Below, one piece after another: positions 9,413-17,849 of a DNA stretch of 64,000 nucleotides. The position numbers and the translations under genes were made by a program. The notes under the pieces are model-generated. The model searched no databases, was not told the origin of the DNA, and was given only the letters and a program-made list of their open reading frames with translations. Position 1 is the stretch's first letter. The number at the start of each line of letters is the position of its first letter. Origin of the DNA: Candidatus Thiodiazotropha endoloripes (GTDB lineage Bacteria > Pseudomonadota > Gammaproteobacteria > Chromatiales > Chromatiaceae); NCBI RefSeq assembly GCF_001708965.1, contig NZ_LVJW01000003.1, forward strand, positions 930,001-994,000, in the 5' to 3' direction.

Positions 9413-9886
9413 CTAGAGGAATGAATCCGGCAGCTTGAGCCAGTGCCGCAGCTGTTGATCATTGCAGAGTGGAAACCAGATGCGATGCTGTTTACCGCTG
9501 CCATCTCCGTGCCTTGCTGAGAGCCTGTAGTGGAGCAACACACCTTCACCCTGATAGCCGTTCTGTCGGATGGCATATAGGTCATCAGGCAGGTCCCGAT
9601 ATATGATCGAGGTTACTTTTACGATGCTCTCCATGGGGATCGAAGTGGCCACGGAATGGCCAAAGCTCTGCACCATGAGTGTTCGGTTTTGCGGCTGTTG
9701 GAGATCGGATTCGATGCAGATCCAGTAGCCATACCCCAGGTACATGAGCAGATAGGTCACAGCAAAAAGGGTGATAAAACGGCAGGAGCGTATTGCCATA
9801 TCAGCCTCTGGAGCGGCAACAGCTTCCATAAACAGTGGTAACAACAGCAGGGTGAACAACAGGGCAATAACGAGAGCAACCAGCAT
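9413..9886 (-). CDS. Unassigned inner-membrane protein
   Basis: A protein of about 157 residues if translation starts at the internal ATG before LVALVIALLFTLLLL; the open frame allows 19 more residues upstream (to 9943). Two hydrophobic helices span the first 70 residues, followed by a soluble domain rich in aromatic and basic residues. This arrangement suggests an inner-membrane protein with a cytoplasmic or periplasmic tail. No family is recognised. It is transcribed against sdhE and dnaX and appears to be on its own. Confidence 0.65.
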   Translation of the reverse strand: MLVALVIALLFTLLLLPLFMEAVAAPEADMAIRSCRFITLFAVTYLLMYLGYGYWICIESDLQQPQNRTLMVQSFGHSVATSIPMESIVKVTSIIYRDLPDDLYAIRQNGYQGEGVLLHYRLSARHGDGSGKQHRIWFPLCNDQQLRHWLKLPDSFL

Positions 9887-10185
9887 GCAAAAGCTGTGTG
9901 TGGATTTTACATGGCAGCAAAACTCACTTTTTGAAAACAACAAAAAATCTCCGGGAAATCGATAATTGGAGCCAGATCCTACTGGACTGTGTTAATAATT
10001 CGGCCATGACGTCAAGAGACTTCGGTGTGCCAATCCCGATTCATGACCCAATCTTAGGGGCAGTCGGATTTTGCCTCCATGGTGAATCAGTGCCTCTCTG
10101 GCAGTTGATCGTGACGGACCGTGAATCCACCCCGGATTCGGGTTAAACTCCCCTCTTTAATCGGTAGGTTACAGAGCGATAGGTT

Positions 10186-11832
10186 ATGTCATATCAGGTA
10201 CTCGCCCGCAAATGGAGACCGCAGTTGTTCGGCCAGCTGGTCGGCCAGCAGCATGTGGTGACTGCGTTGAACAACGCCCTGGAGCGCGAGCGTTTGCATC
10301 ATGCTTATCTGTTTACCGGTACCCGGGGAGTGGGTAAGACGACCCTGGCCAGAATTTTTGCCAAGTCGCTGAATTGTGAAAAAGGGATCAGTGCAGTGCC
10401 CTGCGGTGTCTGCGATGCCTGTCGGGAGATCGATGAGGGGCGGTTTGTAGACCTGCTGGAGGTGGATGCGGCCTCCCGGACCAAGGTGGATCAGACCAGA
10501 GAGCTGCTGGAAAATGTACCTTATGCCCCGGTAAGGGGACGCTACAAAGTTTACCTGATAGATGAAGTTCATATGTTTTCGGCCAGTAGTTTCAATGCCT
10601 TATTGAAAACTCTTGAAGAGCCGCCTCCGCATGTAAAATTCATACTGGCAACCACTGACCCACAGAAGGTCCCAGTTACCGTGCTCTCCCGTTGCCTGCA
10701 GTTCAATTTGAAACGCCTCAGTCGGGAACAGATTGAAGGTCAACTGCGGCACATCCTCGGGGAAGAGAAGATTCCGTTTGACGAGGAGTCACTCAGTCTG
10801 TTGGCCAGAGGGGCGGACGGCAGTATGCGTGACGGCCTCAGTCTGCTGGACCAGGCCATCGCCTTTGGTGGTGGTGAAGTCCGGGGTGAAGCGGTCAAAT
10901 CGATGATCGGCGTGATCGGATCCGATCGTATCTACGGATTGGTCGAGGCTTTGACGGCTGGTGAAGGTGCCAGTCTGCTCGATCGGGTGTCGGAGATGGC
11001 CGAGATGGCGGTTGATTTCAGCCAGGCCCTGCAGGAGTTGCTGGTCATGCTGCATCAGATCGCGTTGCTGCAATTGGTCTCGGGTTATCAACCCGACGAT
11101 GGTTATGACATAGAGCGACTGAAAGGTTTTTCCGAAGCCCTGGCGGCAGAAGATGTGCAGCTCTACTATCAGGTTGGCTTGATGGGGCAGCAGGAGTTGA
11201 ATCTTGCCCCCGACCCTCGCAGTGGTTTCGAGATGGTATTATTGAGAATGCTCGCCTTTCGTCCGGAGGAGGGTAGCAGCGGTGTCACCCAACCAAGCGG
11301 TAGTGGCAATCGGGTCTCACGTCAGTCTGCGCCAAGAACGAATCCGCAAGTCTCAAACAAGAGCGCACCGGCAGCCGTAGCAAAACCGGCACAGCCTGCT
11401 GCTCCAGCAGAGCCGGCCAAGCCGGTAGCCAATGCGAACGATCCATCCGATTGGGAGTCCTTTTGTACTGCTCTGCAACTGGGAGGGATCACGCGCCAGT
11501 TGGCACAGAACTGTGCATTTGGCAGTTGGGACGGTAAGACACTGAATCTGACCCTGGATACGTCGAGGCGCCAGCTCCGGGTTGGGCAGTCTGAAATGCG
11601 CCTGCTGGAAGGGATAAGGAAACAGCTCGGCGAGTCGGTGCAGCTGTCGATTACCGAAGCGGTGCCGCAGCAAGAGACACCGGCAATGCGTGAAAAACGT
11701 GAGCTCGATCAGCGGCAGGCTGAGGCGGAAACGAGTATGGCGGTGGACCCGATGGTCAAAGAGATGGAGGAGCGGTTTGGCGCAAAACTGATGCCGGAGT
11801 CGATTCGTCCTGTGGATGATTCTTCTGCTTGA
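10186..11832 (+). CDS. dnaX: DNA polymerase III tau/gamma subunit
   Basis: Clamp-loader ATPase, 548 residues. The Walker A motif GTRGVGKT is at residues 45-52, zinc ligands are Cys64, Cys73, Cys76 and Cys79, and LIDEVHMFS is the Walker B. A Pro/Ala-rich linker (about residues 370-415) joins the clamp-loader domains to the tau-specific C-terminus that contacts DnaB and the alpha subunit. It is shorter than the E. coli protein. I do not see an A-rich slippery heptamer of the E. coli type near the expected frameshift point, so a separate gamma form by that route is not predicted. It leads dnaX-ybaB-recR. Confidence 0.96.
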   Translation: MSYQVLARKWRPQLFGQLVGQQHVVTALNNALERERLHHAYLFTGTRGVGKTTLARIFAKSLNCEKGISAVPCGVCDACREIDEGRFVDLLEVDAASRTKVDQTRELLENVPYAPVRGRYKVYLIDEVHMFSASSFNALLKTLEEPPPHVKFILATTDPQKVPVTVLSRCLQFNLKRLSREQIEGQLRHILGEEKIPFDEESLSLLARGADGSMRDGLSLLDQAIAFGGGEVRGEAVKSMIGVIGSDRIYGLVEALTAGEGASLLDRVSEMAEMAVDFSQALQELLVMLHQIALLQLVSGYQPDDGYDIERLKGFSEALAAEDVQLYYQVGLMGQQELNLAPDPRSGFEMVLLRMLAFRPEEGSSGVTQPSGSGNRVSRQSAPRTNPQVSNKSAPAAVAKPAQPAAPAEPAKPVANANDPSDWESFCTALQLGGITRQLAQNCAFGSWDGKTLNLTLDTSRRQLRVGQSEMRLLEGIRKQLGESVQLSITEAVPQQETPAMREKRELDQRQAEAETSMAVDPMVKEMEERFGAKLMPESIRPVDDSSA

Positions 11833-11862
11833 TGTGGCCTATGCTCTGTGAGAGTTATGCTA

Positions 11863-11889
11863 TATAACTATCTGTTTTATAGTTATATT
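11863..11889. promoter_or_regulatory. AT-rich palindrome between dnaX and ybaB
   Basis: A perfect 10-base inverted repeat, ATATAACTAT (11863-11872) and ATAGTTATAT (11880-11889), lies in the 148-base gap between dnaX and ybaB. It is too AT-rich for a strong terminator. It might be a protein-binding dyad or part of an internal promoter region. The function is unknown. Confidence 0.35.
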
Positions 11890-11980
11890 AATGGTGTTTT
11901 AAAGTAATTTGTTAAATTGATTTCAGGTACCATCAGAGGCTCAGGCGTCTGGGTTTGGCCATGAATATGAGGTGTTCGAC

Positions 11981-12304
11981 ATGAAAGGCGGTATTGGTAA
12001 TTTAATGAAGCAGGCGCAAAAGATGCAGGCTGAAATGCAGCAGGCACAAGAGAAGCTGGCGCAGGAAGAGGTGACAGGCGAGTCTGGCGGTGGGATGGTC
12101 AAAGTGACCATGAATGGAAAACATGAGGTGCGCCGCGTCGAAATCGATGAGAGCCTGATGGGTGATGATAAAGAGATGCTTGAGGATCTGGTGGCAGCGG
12201 CAGTGAATGATGCAGCCCAGCGGGTCAGCCACAAGATGCAGGAGAGTATGTCCGGTCTGACTGCCGGGTTGGGTCTGCCTCCTGGTATGAAGCTGCCGTT
12301 CTGA
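11981..12304 (+). CDS. ybaB: Nucleoid-associated protein YbaB/EbfC
   Basis: A DNA-binding protein of 107 residues with the family N-terminus [15 protein letters not shown], a coiled-coil helix rich in Gln and Met, and the central strand [18 protein letters not shown]. The protein dimerises like tweezers and binds DNA with little specificity. ATG at 11981 is preceded by GAGG at 11969-11972; an upstream in-frame GTG at 11972 is less plausible. The dnaX-ybaB-recR order is conserved across bacteria. Confidence 0.95.
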   Translation: MKGGIGNLMKQAQKMQAEMQQAQEKLAQEEVTGESGGGMVKVTMNGKHEVRRVEIDESLMGDDKEMLEDLVAAAVNDAAQRVSHKMQESMSGLTAGLGLPPGMKLPF

Positions 12305-12376
12305 TTCAATCATCCATGCTGATCAACAGCTGCCGGGTCTCTCTAGCGGACTCAACGCTCTGGTACAGGCCGGCCG

Positions 12377-12973
12377 ATGGCTAATACCGCGCTGCTCGAC
12401 CAACTGATGACCGCACTACGCTGTCTGCCGGGTGTTGGGGCTAAAAGTGCCCAGCGCATGGCCTATCATCTGCTGGAGCGGGACAGGGAAGGGGGCAGAG
12501 TACTCTCCCGGTTGCTGGCCGAGGCGATGGAGAGGATCGGTCACTGCAGCCAATGCAGAACCCTGAGCGAGCAGGAGCTTTGTCAGCTCTGCGCCAATCC
12601 GAGGCGGGATCAGAGTCTGCTCTGCATCGTTGAGAATCCCGCCGACCAGGCGATCATCGAACAGGCGGCAGACTATCAAGGTGGTTATTTTGTCCTCGGT
12701 GGTCACCTCTCGCCACTGGATGGGATCGGCCCGAAAGAGATCGGTCTGGATCAGTTGCAAGAGCGATTTGCCAGTGGCGGTGTCAAAGAGGTTATTCTGG
12801 CAACCAATCCCACGGTCGAGGGTGAGGCAACGGCACAATACATCCATGACATGGCCCAACAGTTTGGCATTCGCACAACCCGTATTGCTCAGGGAGTACC
12901 CATGGGAGGCGAGCTGGAATATGTGGATGGCGCAACCCTGGCACACGCGATTCGAGGTCGATCGGAATTTTGA
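12377..12973 (+). CDS. recR: Recombination protein RecR
   Basis: A 198-residue member of the RecFOR gap-repair pathway. The helix-hairpin-helix [13 protein letters not shown] lies near residue 20, the zinc finger uses Cys57, Cys60, Cys69 and Cys72, and a Toprim domain follows with IVENPAD. Length equals the family norm. It follows ybaB by about 70 bases and is followed by a HIT protein after 9 bases, so the four genes may share a transcript. Confidence 0.96.
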   Translation: MANTALLDQLMTALRCLPGVGAKSAQRMAYHLLERDREGGRVLSRLLAEAMERIGHCSQCRTLSEQELCQLCANPRRDQSLLCIVENPADQAIIEQAADYQGGYFVLGGHLSPLDGIGPKEIGLDQLQERFASGGVKEVILATNPTVEGEATAQYIHDMAQQFGIRTTRIAQGVPMGGELEYVDGATLAHAIRGRSEF

Positions 12974-12982
12974 GGAGATACC

Positions 12983-13327
12983 ATGAGTGACTGCTTATTC
13001 TGCAAATTTGTCAGCGGTGAGATTTCCCCCCAGACCGTCTATGAGGACGATGATGTACTGGCCTTCAGGGATATCAATCCACAGGCTCCCTGTCATGTGC
13101 TGATCATACCGAAAAAGCATATCTCCACGCTGAATGACCTGACAGAGCAAGATGCCGAATTGGTGGGAAAGCTCTATCTGGCGGCGGCTAAAGTAGCCAA
13201 ACAGGAGGGTATCGATGAAGCGGGATATCGCACCGTGATGAACTGCAACGAACAGGCCGGTCAGACCGTTTTTCATATCCACCTGCACCTGCTGGGCGGG
13301 CGGCGCATGAACTGGCCACCGGGTTGA
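12983..13327 (+). CDS. hinT: HIT family nucleoside phosphoramidase, HinT type
   Basis: A 114-residue histidine-triad hydrolase. The catalytic triad HIHLHLL places His98, His100 and His102 near the C-terminus, and CLFCKF with a preceding Asp/Cys pair is the usual N-terminus. The family hydrolyses adenosine phosphoramidates. It begins 9 bases after recR with GAGGAG upstream. The next gene, a copper ATPase, begins after 30 bases. Confidence 0.93.
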   Translation: MSDCLFCKFVSGEISPQTVYEDDDVLAFRDINPQAPCHVLIIPKKHISTLNDLTEQDAELVGKLYLAAAKVAKQEGIDEAGYRTVMNCNEQAGQTVFHIHLHLLGGRRMNWPPG

Positions 13328-13357
13328 TCAACCTGACCTGAGCCTGTTACAAATCCA

Positions 13358-16276
13358 GTGAACACCAAACTTGAATCGAGTTATCGGCTGTCGATTGACG
13401 GTATGTCATGTCAGCACTGTGTGGCGGCGGTTGAGAAGTCGGTCGCCGCTCTGCCCGGGGTTACCCGGGTGGCGGTCGATCTTGAGGCGGCCACGGCTGA
13501 GGTCACCGGCGGGGATGTCGATGAAGCGGTATCGGCAATCAAACAGGCGGGTTATGAAGCTGAACTGATCACTGAAGATGTTCCTTCGATCCCGGTCTCC
13601 CTGCCAGTGCTGCAACCCGTTCCAGCCGACCAACGCCCTGTGAAGAAAATCGAGGGTGGTTATCAACTGGCTGTGCAGGATATGACCTGCGCCAGCTGCG
13701 TTGCGGCGGTTGAGCGGGCGATCAACGCCGTGCCCGGTGTTACCCAGGCTGCGGTCAATCTGGTGGAGAAAAGGGCGCAGGTTGTTGGCGGCTCACCCCA
13801 GGCGGTAGCTCAGGCGGTGATCGATCAGGGCTATGGCGCTTATCTGCTCGAGTCTCAGGCTGACAGCAATCAACTGCAGCTTGGCTTCCAGGCGCTGGAC
13901 CAGGCCACTCAACAAGTGGCACTTGAGCGACTGTTCAGCAGGCTTGATCCTCAGGCTGGCTTTGAATTCAGAGATGCTCTGTGGCATCTGCAAACCTCAC
14001 TGCACCCCGCTGATCTGCTGCTCGAGCTGGAGCAACAGGGATACCAGGCCAGCTTTATAGAGAGCTATAACGATCCCTATGCCGAGGAGGCATCGGCTGC
14101 TGCCAAAGAGATCAGACGTTCCTGGCAGAGAGCCGCCCTGGCCGGGGTTGTCGGTATCGGCCTGATGGTGGCCGAAATGACAGGCAATACACCCCAGGTG
14201 ACGGCGCCTGGTGGGCAGAGCTACTGGCTGGCGGTTGCCATCATCTGTTTCCTGGTAATGCGTTTTAGTGGTGGGCACTACTATCTCGGTGCGCTGAAAC
14301 AGCTGAAACACCGTAGCGCCAACATGGACACCCTGATTGCATTGGGAACAGGCAGTGCCTGGCTCTCTTCGCTGATTATCGTATTGCAGCCTGAAGGTAT
14401 GATCCTGCAAGGGGAGAAACTCTACTTCGATGCCTCGGTGCTGATACTGGCTTTTCTGCAACTGGGACATGGTTTGGAGACCCGGGCCAAACGCACGACC
14501 AGTGAAGCGGTAGGCAGTCTGGTTGGATTGGCGCCGAAGCAGGCCGAAGTAGTGCGTGATCAGGGTTCGGTCGCCATCCCGGTATCCCTGTTGGCTATAG
14601 GCGACCTGATTCAGGTTCGCCCGGGTGACAAGATTCCGATTGACGGTGAGGTGGTCGAGGGGGTTTCAAGCGTCGATGAAGCGATGCTGACCGGTGAGTC
14701 CCTGCCGCAGAAGAAACAACCGGGGGATCCGCTGATCGGTGGCAGTGTCAACCGTTCCGGACAGCTGCGTTTCAAGGTCACCCGGTTGGGAGAGGAGACC
14801 ACCCTGGCCCATATCATCACCATGGTTCGCCAGGCACAGATGAGCAAACCTGAGATCGGTCGCCTGGTGGACAGAGTCTCAGCGATTTTTGTGCCGGTGG
14901 TGGTTCTGATCGCCTTTGCGGCTTTTCTTGTCTGGCTGTTGGTGGGCCCAACGCCGCCACTCTCCTATGCACTGACCGCCGGCATTGCTGTACTGGTGAT
15001 CGCCTGTCCCTGTGCATTGGGTCTGGCTACCCCCATTGCCATTATGGTGGGGACCAGTCGGGCCGCCCAGATGAATGTACTGATTCGCAACAGTGACGGT
15101 CTGCAATCCGCAAGCAGGCTGACCCATCTGGTGGTGGATAAAACCGGTACTCTTACTCAGGGTGCCCCGAAGGTCACCGATGTCTACGCAGAAAATTTGC
15201 CGGAAGCGGAGATGCTGGCCCTGGCAGGCGCTGTTGAGGCGGTCTCATCCCATCCACTGGCGGAAGCGATTCTTGATCACCTCAAGCGGCAGGGTATCGA
15301 GATCGCGGCGGTAACCGATTTCCACAACCATGAGGGTCTGGGTGTAGAGGGGCGGGTTGCTGGGAAGCTGGTTCAATTGGGGGGTAGTCAGTATCTGAAA
15401 CAGTTGAAGATTACCCCTTCAGAGCCATTTCTCAATGCGGCGAATCAACAGTCTGCCGAGGCGGGAAGTCTGGTCTGGGTGGTTGTGGAGGGGCAGCTGA
15501 GTGGCTTGCTGGTACTCAGGGATCCTTTGCGAAGTGATTCGGCTGCGGCAGTAAAATCACTACAGAATCAAGGTGTTGAGGTAATCGTCTGTAGCGGCGA
15601 CAACCACCGTGCCGTGGAAGCGGTTGCTGCGAGTCTTGGCATAAAGCAGGCTCACAGTGAACTGCTGCCCGAACAGAAACTGGAAGTTGTACGGTCTCTG
15701 CAGCAGCAGGGAAATCGTGTTGGCATGGTTGGGGATGGGGTGAATGACGCACCGGCCCTGGCGCAGGCCGATACCGGATTTGCCATCGGTAGTGGCACCG
15801 ACGTGGCGATCGAGCATGCGGATATCACCCTGGTTGGGGACTCGCTGCTGAATGTCAGTACCGCAATCGGTATTTCCAGAGCAACCATCAGGAATATCAA
15901 GCAGAATCTTTTCGGTGCTTTTGTCTATAATATGATAGGTATACCTATGGCAGCCGGGTTGCTTTACCCTGTAACGGGCTGGCTGCTACCACCCATGTTT
16001 GCCAGTGTGGCAATGGCAATGTCGTCAGTTACCGTGGTGGTCAATGCCAATCGATTGAGATTTTATGGTCCTATGACAACAACCCTCAAAGTTACCGGTA
16101 TGACCTGTCCCCACTGTGTCAACAATGTGCAGAAAGCGTTATTGGACGTACCCGGTGTGGATCGTGCTGAAGTTGCCTTGGAAGAGGGTACTGCGGTTGT
16201 GAGTGGCTCCGCACAGGCGGCATCCCTGGTCCAGGCTGTAGTTGATGCCGGGTATGCTGCAGAGAGCGAATCTTAA
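13358..16276 (+). CDS. copA: Copper-translocating P-type ATPase with C-terminal CopZ-like domain
   Basis: A 972-residue P1B ATPase that exports Cu(I) from the cytoplasm. Two N-terminal metal-binding HMA domains carry Cys18/Cys21 (MSCQHC) and Cys110/Cys113 (MTCASC). A further HMA-like segment without the Cys pair follows. Transport cysteines are Cys550/Cys552 (CPC), the phosphorylated Asp594 lies in DKTGTLT, and SSHPLAEA and GDGVNDAPA complete the ATPase core. Unusually, a complete third HMA domain (from about residue 906, MTCPHC with Cys917/Cys920) is joined after the last membrane helices, where such proteins normally end. The start is a GTG; no other start in frame gives a full first HMA domain. 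Confidence 0.95.
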   Translation: MNTKLESSYRLSIDGMSCQHCVAAVEKSVAALPGVTRVAVDLEAATAEVTGGDVDEAVSAIKQAGYEAELITEDVPSIPVSLPVLQPVPADQRPVKKIEGGYQLAVQDMTCASCVAAVERAINAVPGVTQAAVNLVEKRAQVVGGSPQAVAQAVIDQGYGAYLLESQADSNQLQLGFQALDQATQQVALERLFSRLDPQAGFEFRDALWHLQTSLHPADLLLELEQQGYQASFIESYNDPYAEEASAAAKEIRRSWQRAALAGVVGIGLMVAEMTGNTPQVTAPGGQSYWLAVAIICFLVMRFSGGHYYLGALKQLKHRSANMDTLIALGTGSAWLSSLIIVLQPEGMILQGEKLYFDASVLILAFLQLGHGLETRAKRTTSEAVGSLVGLAPKQAEVVRDQGSVAIPVSLLAIGDLIQVRPGDKIPIDGEVVEGVSSVDEAMLTGESLPQKKQPGDPLIGGSVNRSGQLRFKVTRLGEETTLAHIITMVRQAQMSKPEIGRLVDRVSAIFVPVVVLIAFAAFLVWLLVGPTPPLSYALTAGIAVLVIACPCALGLATPIAIMVGTSRAAQMNVLIRNSDGLQSASRLTHLVVDKTGTLTQGAPKVTDVYAENLPEAEMLALAGAVEAVSSHPLAEAILDHLKRQGIEIAAVTDFHNHEGLGVEGRVAGKLVQLGGSQYLKQLKITPSEPFLNAANQQSAEAGSLVWVVVEGQLSGLLVLRDPLRSDSAAAVKSLQNQGVEVIVCSGDNHRAVEAVAASLGIKQAHSELLPEQKLEVVRSLQQQGNRVGMVGDGVNDAPALAQADTGFAIGSGTDVAIEHADITLVGDSLLNVSTAIGISRATIRNIKQNLFGAFVYNMIGIPMAAGLLYPVTGWLLPPMFASVAMAMSSVTVVVNANRLRFYGPMTTTLKVTGMTCPHCVNNVQKALLDVPGVDRAEVALEEGTAVVSGSAQAASLVQAVVDAGYAAESES

Positions 16277-16294
16277 GGTCTTTGGGATGCTCTG

Positions 16295-16609
16295 ATGCAA
16301 GTCTCCAACTCACCACTTGCCCTGCCTAACCTTACGGTCTCACTGGAACAGCAGAGAAACGCCGCTACCCAGCTGGTTCAAGCCTTGCCACTGGCATCAC
16401 AGGTTGGTCGCAGTGACGCTACCCTGCGCAGTGTGGAGAGTATCAAGCAGGCAGAACAGTTACTGCAACGCCGTCAGTCAGAGCGGCAAATTACCCAGTT
16501 GAGAGATGACCCGCACAGTCAGAAGGCGGTATCGAGCTATCAGTCAGTACAGTCGGGTCAGGAACGGGATTATGTGAGTGAAGTGCTTGGCATCGATGTC
16601 TATGCCTAA
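16295..16609 (+). CDS. Small unassigned protein
   Basis: A 104-residue protein, hydrophilic, Gln- and Ser-rich, without Cys or membrane segments. It starts 18 bases after copA. The C-terminal end EVLGIDVYA looks conserved in style, as if the last residues form a docking strand. I do not recognise a family, and its closeness to copA does not by itself imply a role in copper handling. Confidence 0.6.
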   Translation: MQVSNSPLALPNLTVSLEQQRNAATQLVQALPLASQVGRSDATLRSVESIKQAEQLLQRRQSERQITQLRDDPHSQKAVSSYQSVQSGQERDYVSEVLGIDVYA

Positions 16610-16678
16610 TGTCCCATGAGTCCGTCAACACAGACCTAACCGGGACTTCCCTGTCACCTGGTTAAGCCCCATCAGAGT

Positions 16679-17455
16679 TCAAGTCGTCGCCGGTTGAATG
16701 GCCTCACGAATCTTATCGTTGGCCAGTATCTTGTCATCATTGCGGATCAAGTACTCGATGATGTGTTCACCCCGCATCGCACGAGGATTGATACCGGTAT
16801 CCTTCATAACTTCGTAACTCTCGAAAAAACGCTTCCAGGTTATCTTTCTTACCTGAAGTTTTGCGCGAACTTCCGGGTTGTTGGTTTCCAGAAAAAGGCG
16901 GTCAATCTGTTTCCATTCCTGGTAACGATCCGGGTGATCCATACCCAACTTATTGAGCCGTGACTGGCACTCCTCATGGGTCAGTCCGGAGACCAGTTTA
17001 CCTTCCATGAACAGCAGTCCCTGTCGCACCGTTGTGGTGGGTGGGCGGTTGTTCCACTCCTCTACTTTTGCTGGATCACTGAAGATTTCACGTATCACAT
17101 AGTGAGCCATGGTCTGGTTCATTTTGAACGAGTAGGGAATGTTGAAGTGTTTAAGAATGTCGACCTGTCGCCCATCGGGAGGGGAGAACAGACCAAGAAT
17201 ATTCATAGCCTGGCCTTTGCTGAGTTCCCGGTTCAAACGGATATCCTTTTCTGCCAATTCGTTGAGCATGACTTCAGTTGCCGGCTCATTCTGCCAGGCT
17301 TCATCAGACTCACCCGGCAGGCTTAAAGCGGTTTCAATCTGTTCTTGAAGTTCATCAACGTTGATCTGTTTGGCATTAGCTTTGGATTGGCTCTTTTTAA
17401 ACAGCAACAGCAGAGCACCAATCATCATTACTGCAAGAAAGCTAGCTATCTCCAT
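16679..17455 (-). CDS. Unassigned membrane-anchored protein
   Basis: A 258-residue protein with a single N-terminal membrane helix (residues 2-20, EIASFLAVMMIGALLLLF) followed by a basic stop-transfer segment (KKSQSK), so the large remaining part is probably cytoplasmic. The start ATG at 17455 has GGGAG seven bases upstream; the open frame continues further but lacks a better start. The soluble part is charged, with repeated Asn/Arg segments, and shows no motif I can name. It reads opposite to its flanking genes. Confidence 0.72.
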   Translation of the reverse strand: MEIASFLAVMMIGALLLLFKKSQSKANAKQINVDELQEQIETALSLPGESDEAWQNEPATEVMLNELAEKDIRLNRELSKGQAMNILGLFSPPDGRQVDILKHFNIPYSFKMNQTMAHYVIREIFSDPAKVEEWNNRPPTTTVRQGLLFMEGKLVSGLTHEECQSRLNKLGMDHPDRYQEWKQIDRLFLETNNPEVRAKLQVRKITWKRFFESYEVMKDTGINPRAMRGEHIIEYLIRNDDKILANDKIREAIQPATT

Positions 17456-17849
17456 GGGTTGACTCCCGACGTTATTGATTATTGAAAGTTGAGTATAAGC
17501 AGATTGATTGGCGCTATTGTGAGAACTGACACACACAATGTATAGTGTTTGTCAATAGGTGAACAAAATGATTATTCAGATTCTTGAGCTTTATTTAGGA
17601 AATTGATCTTGGAAGTGTGGGCTGCTTCAAGTTTAATTATTTGGTTGATTAACCTCGCTTGGTTTCTCAACGTTGTGCGATGGATTGTGTAAGGATAAGT
17701 CACTCGCTACATTTGCTACTGGTTTTTGCGCATCAAACGGATCGCTGATAACACTACCTGATCCGGGAACAGTCAGACTAGAGTATTGAAACGGTCAGGT
17801 GGAGTTGATGAAGGATTGATTTATGAATTTGGCATTGGATGTTTAAGTG

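Noticed and set aside
9944-10185. Signal recognition particle RNA upstream of dnaX
   Set aside because: The conserved GGAAGGAAGCA-type core of that RNA is not present in the interval.
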